A stretch of 64,000 bases of DNA, from NCBI RefSeq assembly GCF_003268855.1, contig NZ_QLSZ01000005.1, forward strand, positions 124,001-188,000, read 5' to 3'. The number at the start of each line of letters is the position of its first letter. Position 1 is the stretch's first letter. Both the position numbers and the translations under genes were made by a program. The stretch is from Flavobacterium aciduliphilum. GTDB lineage: Bacteria; Bacteroidota; Bacteroidia; Flavobacteriales; Flavobacteriaceae. The notes beneath the pieces were generated by a model. It did no database searches and was not told the DNA's origin. It saw only the letters and a list, made by a program, of their open reading frames with translations. This document shows positions 60,969-64,000 of this stretch, in pieces.

Positions 60969-61676
60969 ATGCAATTGTTTTACAACCCAACGATTTCAGA
61001 ACACCAAAATTCATTTGTTTTTGACAAAGACGAAAGCAAACATATTATTAAAGTTTTACGAAAAAAAGAAGGCGATATTTTATATGTTACTAACGGTTTA
61101 GGTAAGCTATTTACTACGGAAATCATTTTGGCATCTGACTCAAAGTGTACGGTTAAAATTAACGATACTACGACGCAAGAAGCTCCAAAATATCGACTGC
61201 ATATTGCTGTGGCTCCAACAAAAATGAACGAGCGTCTGGAATGGTTTTTAGAAAAAGCTACTGAAATTGGGATTCAAGAAATCACGCCTATTATTTGTGA
61301 GCATTCCGAACGAAAAGTGATTAAAATTGAACGCTTCGAAAAAATCATCGAATCGGCCATGAAACAATCGCTACATTCCTTTTTACCCAAAATACATGCG
61401 CCTGTTTCTTTTAAAGATTTTATTAAAAAAATACATGCTGGGCAGAAATTTATTGCTCATTGCGAAGATACGCCTAAAAACAGCCTTAAAACCCGTCTCG
61501 AATTAGGAAAAGATGTATTAATTTTAATAGGGCCAGAAGGTGATTTTTCTGTTAAAGAAATTGAAATGGCCTTGCAACATGATTTTATTCCTGTATCTTT
61601 GGGAGAGACTAGACTCAGAACCGAAACAGCTGCCCTAGTAGCCTGTCATAGTGTTGTATTATTAAATGAATCATAA
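60969..61676 (+). CDS. rsmE: 16S rRNA (uracil-1498-N3)-methyltransferase
   Basis: 235 aa SPOUT-class methyltransferase. The N-terminal PUA-like domain (HIIKVLRKKEGDILYVTNGLG) precedes the knotted domain with AVAPTKMNERLEWFLEKATEIGI, IICEHSERKV, LIGPEGDFSVKEIEMA and VSLGETRLRTETAAL, which holds the SAM-binding trefoil knot. It methylates U1498 of 16S rRNA. It follows tsaD by 2 bp, and its stop lies just before the thioredoxin gene start. Confidence 0.96.
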   Translation: MQLFYNPTISEHQNSFVFDKDESKHIIKVLRKKEGDILYVTNGLGKLFTTEIILASDSKCTVKINDTTTQEAPKYRLHIAVAPTKMNERLEWFLEKATEIGIQEITPIICEHSERKVIKIERFEKIIESAMKQSLHSFLPKIHAPVSFKDFIKKIHAGQKFIAHCEDTPKNSLKTRLELGKDVLILIGPEGDFSVKEIEMALQHDFIPVSLGETRLRTETAALVACHSVVLLNES

Positions 61677-61677
61677 C

Positions 61678-62865
61678 ATGAAAAAAATCATACTTTTATT
61701 TTGTTTTTTGGTATGTGTTTGGGGTAATGCGCAAAATCAAACTCTATTTTTAGATAAAAACTATCAAGAGGTTTTACGAGAAGCTCAACAATCTAACAAG
61801 CCCATTGCTTTGATGTTTTATGCTACATGGTGTCAACATTGCAAAAAAATGAAAAATGAGGTTTTCACGGATGCTGATGTTGCAACCTACTATAGTTCTC
61901 ATTTCGTTTGTATGGCTATTGATAGTGAATCGAAAGACGGTACGCAACTAAAAGAATACTTTCAAAAAAAATTTAATGTAAAATATTATCCTACTATTGC
62001 ATATTTAGATGCTCATGAGAATTTACTGAACTGCATTTCGGGTGAGTTTAAAAAAGAAGATTTTATAAAAGAAGGGCTACTAGCCTTAACTCCCGAAACT
62101 CAATTTGGCACCATTAAAAACGAATTTTACAAAGACGTAAGTCAGGGAGAAAATTGTTTGCGTTACATCGTTTTTGCACGAAAAGCAGGATTGGACGCAA
62201 CTAGCATTGCCCAAACGTATCTAAAAACCAAAAAAGAAGACGATTATTTTACCGAATTGAATTGGAAAATAATGGCTAATGGTATTAACAATATTGAAGC
62301 TAAAGAAGTATCTTTTATCAATTTGCACAAAGAGGATTTTGCTAAAGTATCGTCTCCGATTCGAGTGGAAAAAAAGCTTGTGTTTCTAGCATCCGATAAT
62401 TTGAGACCTTTAGCCGAGCTTACCGATACCCTTAATTATTTTAGAATCAGACCTATTGCTGCTGCTTTTCATATACGAAAAGTTGATTCGTTACTATTTA
62501 AGTTTGATTTAACGATTTGTGCCAATGCCAAAAACTGGAAAAAATATCAAAAATACGCAGAAACATCTGTATCTGATTTTGCTTGGAAAGATTCCAATAC
62601 TTTAATTCAAATAGCAACCGATTTCAAGGATTTTATTGCTGAACCTAAAGCATTAGAACTTGCCATTTCATGGACACAACAAGCGATAACACTTGGCCCT
62701 GCTATGAACAAATATGTTTTACTTACACAATTGTATATGAAAACAAAAGCCTATACTAAAGCTCTTGAGAGTGCAGAACAAGGTAAAAGTATCGCAACTT
62801 CTTTTGGCTGGAAGACAGACGAAATTGACCGACTCATAACAGAAATTAAAACCAAAAAGAAATGA
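61678..62865 (+). CDS. secreted thioredoxin-family protein
   Basis: 395 aa from the ATG at 61678 (MKKIILLFCFLVCVWGNAQ, signal peptide); an ATG four codons upstream overlaps the rsmE stop. Thioredoxin-like domain (about 22-135) with the redox motif ATWCQHCKKM, so both catalytic cysteines are present, and VKYYPTIAYLDAHE with the usual cis-Pro. Residues 140-395 form a helical, TPR-like region (ALELAISWTQQAITLG, QLYMKTKAYTKALESAEQG). It probably acts in periplasmic disulfide exchange. It overlaps the DUF4159 gene by 4 bp. Confidence 0.88.
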   Translation: MKKIILLFCFLVCVWGNAQNQTLFLDKNYQEVLREAQQSNKPIALMFYATWCQHCKKMKNEVFTDADVATYYSSHFVCMAIDSESKDGTQLKEYFQKKFNVKYYPTIAYLDAHENLLNCISGEFKKEDFIKEGLLALTPETQFGTIKNEFYKDVSQGENCLRYIVFARKAGLDATSIAQTYLKTKKEDDYFTELNWKIMANGINNIEAKEVSFINLHKEDFAKVSSPIRVEKKLVFLASDNLRPLAELTDTLNYFRIRPIAAAFHIRKVDSLLFKFDLTICANAKNWKKYQKYAETSVSDFAWKDSNTLIQIATDFKDFIAEPKALELAISWTQQAITLGPAMNKYVLLTQLYMKTKAYTKALESAEQGKSIATSFGWKTDEIDRLITEIKTKKK

Positions 62866-63509
62866 TGAAACGCTTTACAATTGCTGCCCTATTATTTTTC
62901 TGTTTTTCAGTGGGCTTTTCACAACAAATCGCACTATTGAAATATAATGGCGGGGGTGATTGGTATGCCAATCCTACCTCGTTGCCTAATTTGATTAAAT
63001 TTTGCAATCAAAATTCAAATATGACGCTTTCATCAAAACCAGCTACGGTTGAACCAGGAAGCCCCGATATTTTTTCTTATCCTTATGTACATGCTACGGG
63101 TCATGGGAATATTCTTTTTAGTGATGCTGAAATTTTAAATCTTCGCAATTATATGCTTTCAGGAGGCTTTATGCATTTTGATGACAATTATGGAATGGAT
63201 GAGTATTTGAGACGTGAAGTGAAACGTATTTTTCCTACTGAAAATTTGGTCGAAATCCCTGCCAATCACCCTATATTTCAAAAACCGTATGTTTTTCCAA
63301 GTGGTTTGCCTAAGATTCACGAACATGACGGCAAAAGACCTCAAGCTTTTGGAATTTTTATCGAAAATCGGTTGGTGTTTTTATACACTTACGAATGTGA
63401 TTTAGGAGACGGTTGGGAAGATGCCGAAGTACACAACGATCCTAAAGAAGTACGAGAAAAAGCTTTGAAAATGGGAGCAAACATTTTGTACTATATTTTT
63501 ACCAATTAA
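62862..63509 (+). CDS. DUF4159 family secreted protein
   Basis: 215 aa with signal peptide MMKRFTIAALLFFCFSVGFSQQ. DUF4159 features are LLKYNGGGDWYANPTSLPNLIKFCN, YPYVHATGHGNILFSDAE, LSGGFMHFDDNYGMDEYLRREVKRIFP and YTYECDLGDGWEDAEVHNDP. The fold resembles a glutamine-amidotransferase-like domain, function unknown. The ATGA overlap with the thioredoxin gene indicates coupling. It is followed without gap by the AI-2E-type transporter gene. Confidence 0.88.
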   Translation: MMKRFTIAALLFFCFSVGFSQQIALLKYNGGGDWYANPTSLPNLIKFCNQNSNMTLSSKPATVEPGSPDIFSYPYVHATGHGNILFSDAEILNLRNYMLSGGFMHFDDNYGMDEYLRREVKRIFPTENLVEIPANHPIFQKPYVFPSGLPKIHEHDGKRPQAFGIFIENRLVFLYTYECDLGDGWEDAEVHNDPKEVREKALKMGANILYYIFTN

Positions 63510-64000
63510 TGATGATGACTTCTAAAACCCTAGCTCATGGAATGGTTCGCGCCGTAGGAATCCTTGTTCTGATTGGACTAGGTTTGTTTGTTGTATATCA
63601 AATTCAAACGGTACTGGTTTATCTCGTAGTCGCAATGATTGTGTCTTTGATTGCAAACCCTATAACAGAATTTTTAAGAAAAAAACTAAAAGTTCCCAAT
63701 ACACTCGCAGTAGCCGTTACTTTATTATTCTTTTTAGCCTTACTTTTAGGATTATTTTCCTTGTTTGTCCCTCTTATCACCGCTCAAGGGAATAATCTTT
63801 CATTACTAGATACCCAAGCCATTCAAAACAAAACCATTCAATTATACACACAAATTGATCAGTATTTGAGCCGTCATCATATTGATTTGGGACGAATTCT
63901 CAAAGAAAGCAATCTTACTTCCAAACTAAAATTTAATTATTTCACCGATTTTGTGAATACCGTTTTTTCAACCATTAGTTCCTTTGGAATGGGGATAGTG
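63509..64000 (+). CDS. AI-2E family transporter, N-terminal part (cut by window edge)
   Basis: The frame from the ATGs at 63509, 63512 and 63515 stays open to the end of the window (about 163 residues). After GMVRAVGILVLIGLGLFVVY come hydrophobic helices, SLIANPITEFLRKKLKVPNT and FFLALLLGLFSLFVPLITAQ, which match the N-terminal half of AI-2E/PerM-type membrane permeases. These export autoinducer-like or other solutes; most members have no proven substrate. The first ATG overlaps the DUF4159 stop (TAATG). The C-terminal half lies outside the window. Confidence 0.85.
   Translation, partial: MMMTSKTLAHGMVRAVGILVLIGLGLFVVYQIQTVLVYLVVAMIVSLIANPITEFLRKKLKVPNTLAVAVTLLFFLALLLGLFSLFVPLITAQGNNLSLLDTQAIQNKTIQLYTQIDQYLSRHHIDLGRILKESNLTSKLKFNYFTDFVNTVFSTISSFGMGIV

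Overview
The window reads as a chromosomal segment of a Flavobacteriaceae bacterium, most likely Flavobacterium or a close relative. The evidence is AT-rich DNA, -7 promoter boxes of the Bacteroidetes form TAnnTTTG, a very large secreted protein with a type IX secretion (T9SS) C-terminal domain, a TonB-dependent receptor with a carboxypeptidase-regulatory-like N-terminus, DUF4270 and DUF4159 proteins, and gene orders typical of the family (DUF177-rpmF-fabH-accB-accC; panC divergent from a GT5-like gene, DUF4270 and glmS; atpD-atpC apart from the other ATP synthase genes). No tRNA, rRNA, CRISPR array, transposase or integrase gene was seen.

Layout. 0-5.2 kb: riboflavin synthase (cut by the window edge) divergent from pdxA, then the ribosomal/fatty-acid operon ending at a strong terminator. 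5.3-10.7 kb: a 1770-aa T9SS cargo protein with putative-Ig repeats. 10.8-15.7 kb: recX, then bioF, bioD, bioA and a ketoacyl synthase on the minus strand. 15.7-18.2 kb: a membrane protein and atpD-atpC. 18.4-27.4 kb, minus strand: GDSL lipoprotein and TonB receptor; then a GT5-like protein, a DUF4270 lipoprotein and glmS. 27.5-36.9 kb, plus strand: panC-panD-flippase-like, an esterase-like protein, radA, a glycosyltransferase 51 protein with an AsmA/TamB-like N-terminus, a Cys-rich membrane protein, and a DUF4139 protein carrying a SusC-plug-like insert. 37.1-39.6 kb: an LTA-synthase-like sulfatase overlapping a protein phosphatase. 39.7-51.2 kb: acyl-CoA ligase, DUF2520-KdsC-UbiA-Maf, a micro-protein plus Na+/solute symporter, photolyase, HAD, TcdA, TatD and MFS genes. 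54.7-64 kb: SRPBCC protein, tamB divergent from tsaD-rsmE-thioredoxin-DUF4159-AI-2E transporter.

The accessory region is 51.2-54.6 kb. It holds three small genes (a zinc-ribbon/DUF4145 protein and two short lipoproteins) separated by imperfect palindromes that behave like integron attC sites. The start of each cassette (GTTACCA, GTTAGCG, GTTAGCA) is complementary to the R''-like core at the end of the same cassette (TGGTAAC, TGCTAAC, TGCCAAC), as expected if each had been a circle. No integrase is visible, so this looks like an integrase-less attC cluster (CALIN-like). A decayed gene fragment with a small partner ORF follows, and the whole block lies between two diverged ~120-bp direct repeats. 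The left repeat starts in the last codons of the MFS gene and is expanded by 21-bp tandem repeats. I consider this block the most interesting part of the window. Domain-level oddities elsewhere are the AsmA-like/GT51 fusion, the SusC-plug insert in DUF4139, an esterase-like fold with Asp at the nucleophile position, and a GT5-like protein lacking the substrate motif and the second domain.

All function calls rest on reading motifs and gene order by eye; no database or structure search was run.
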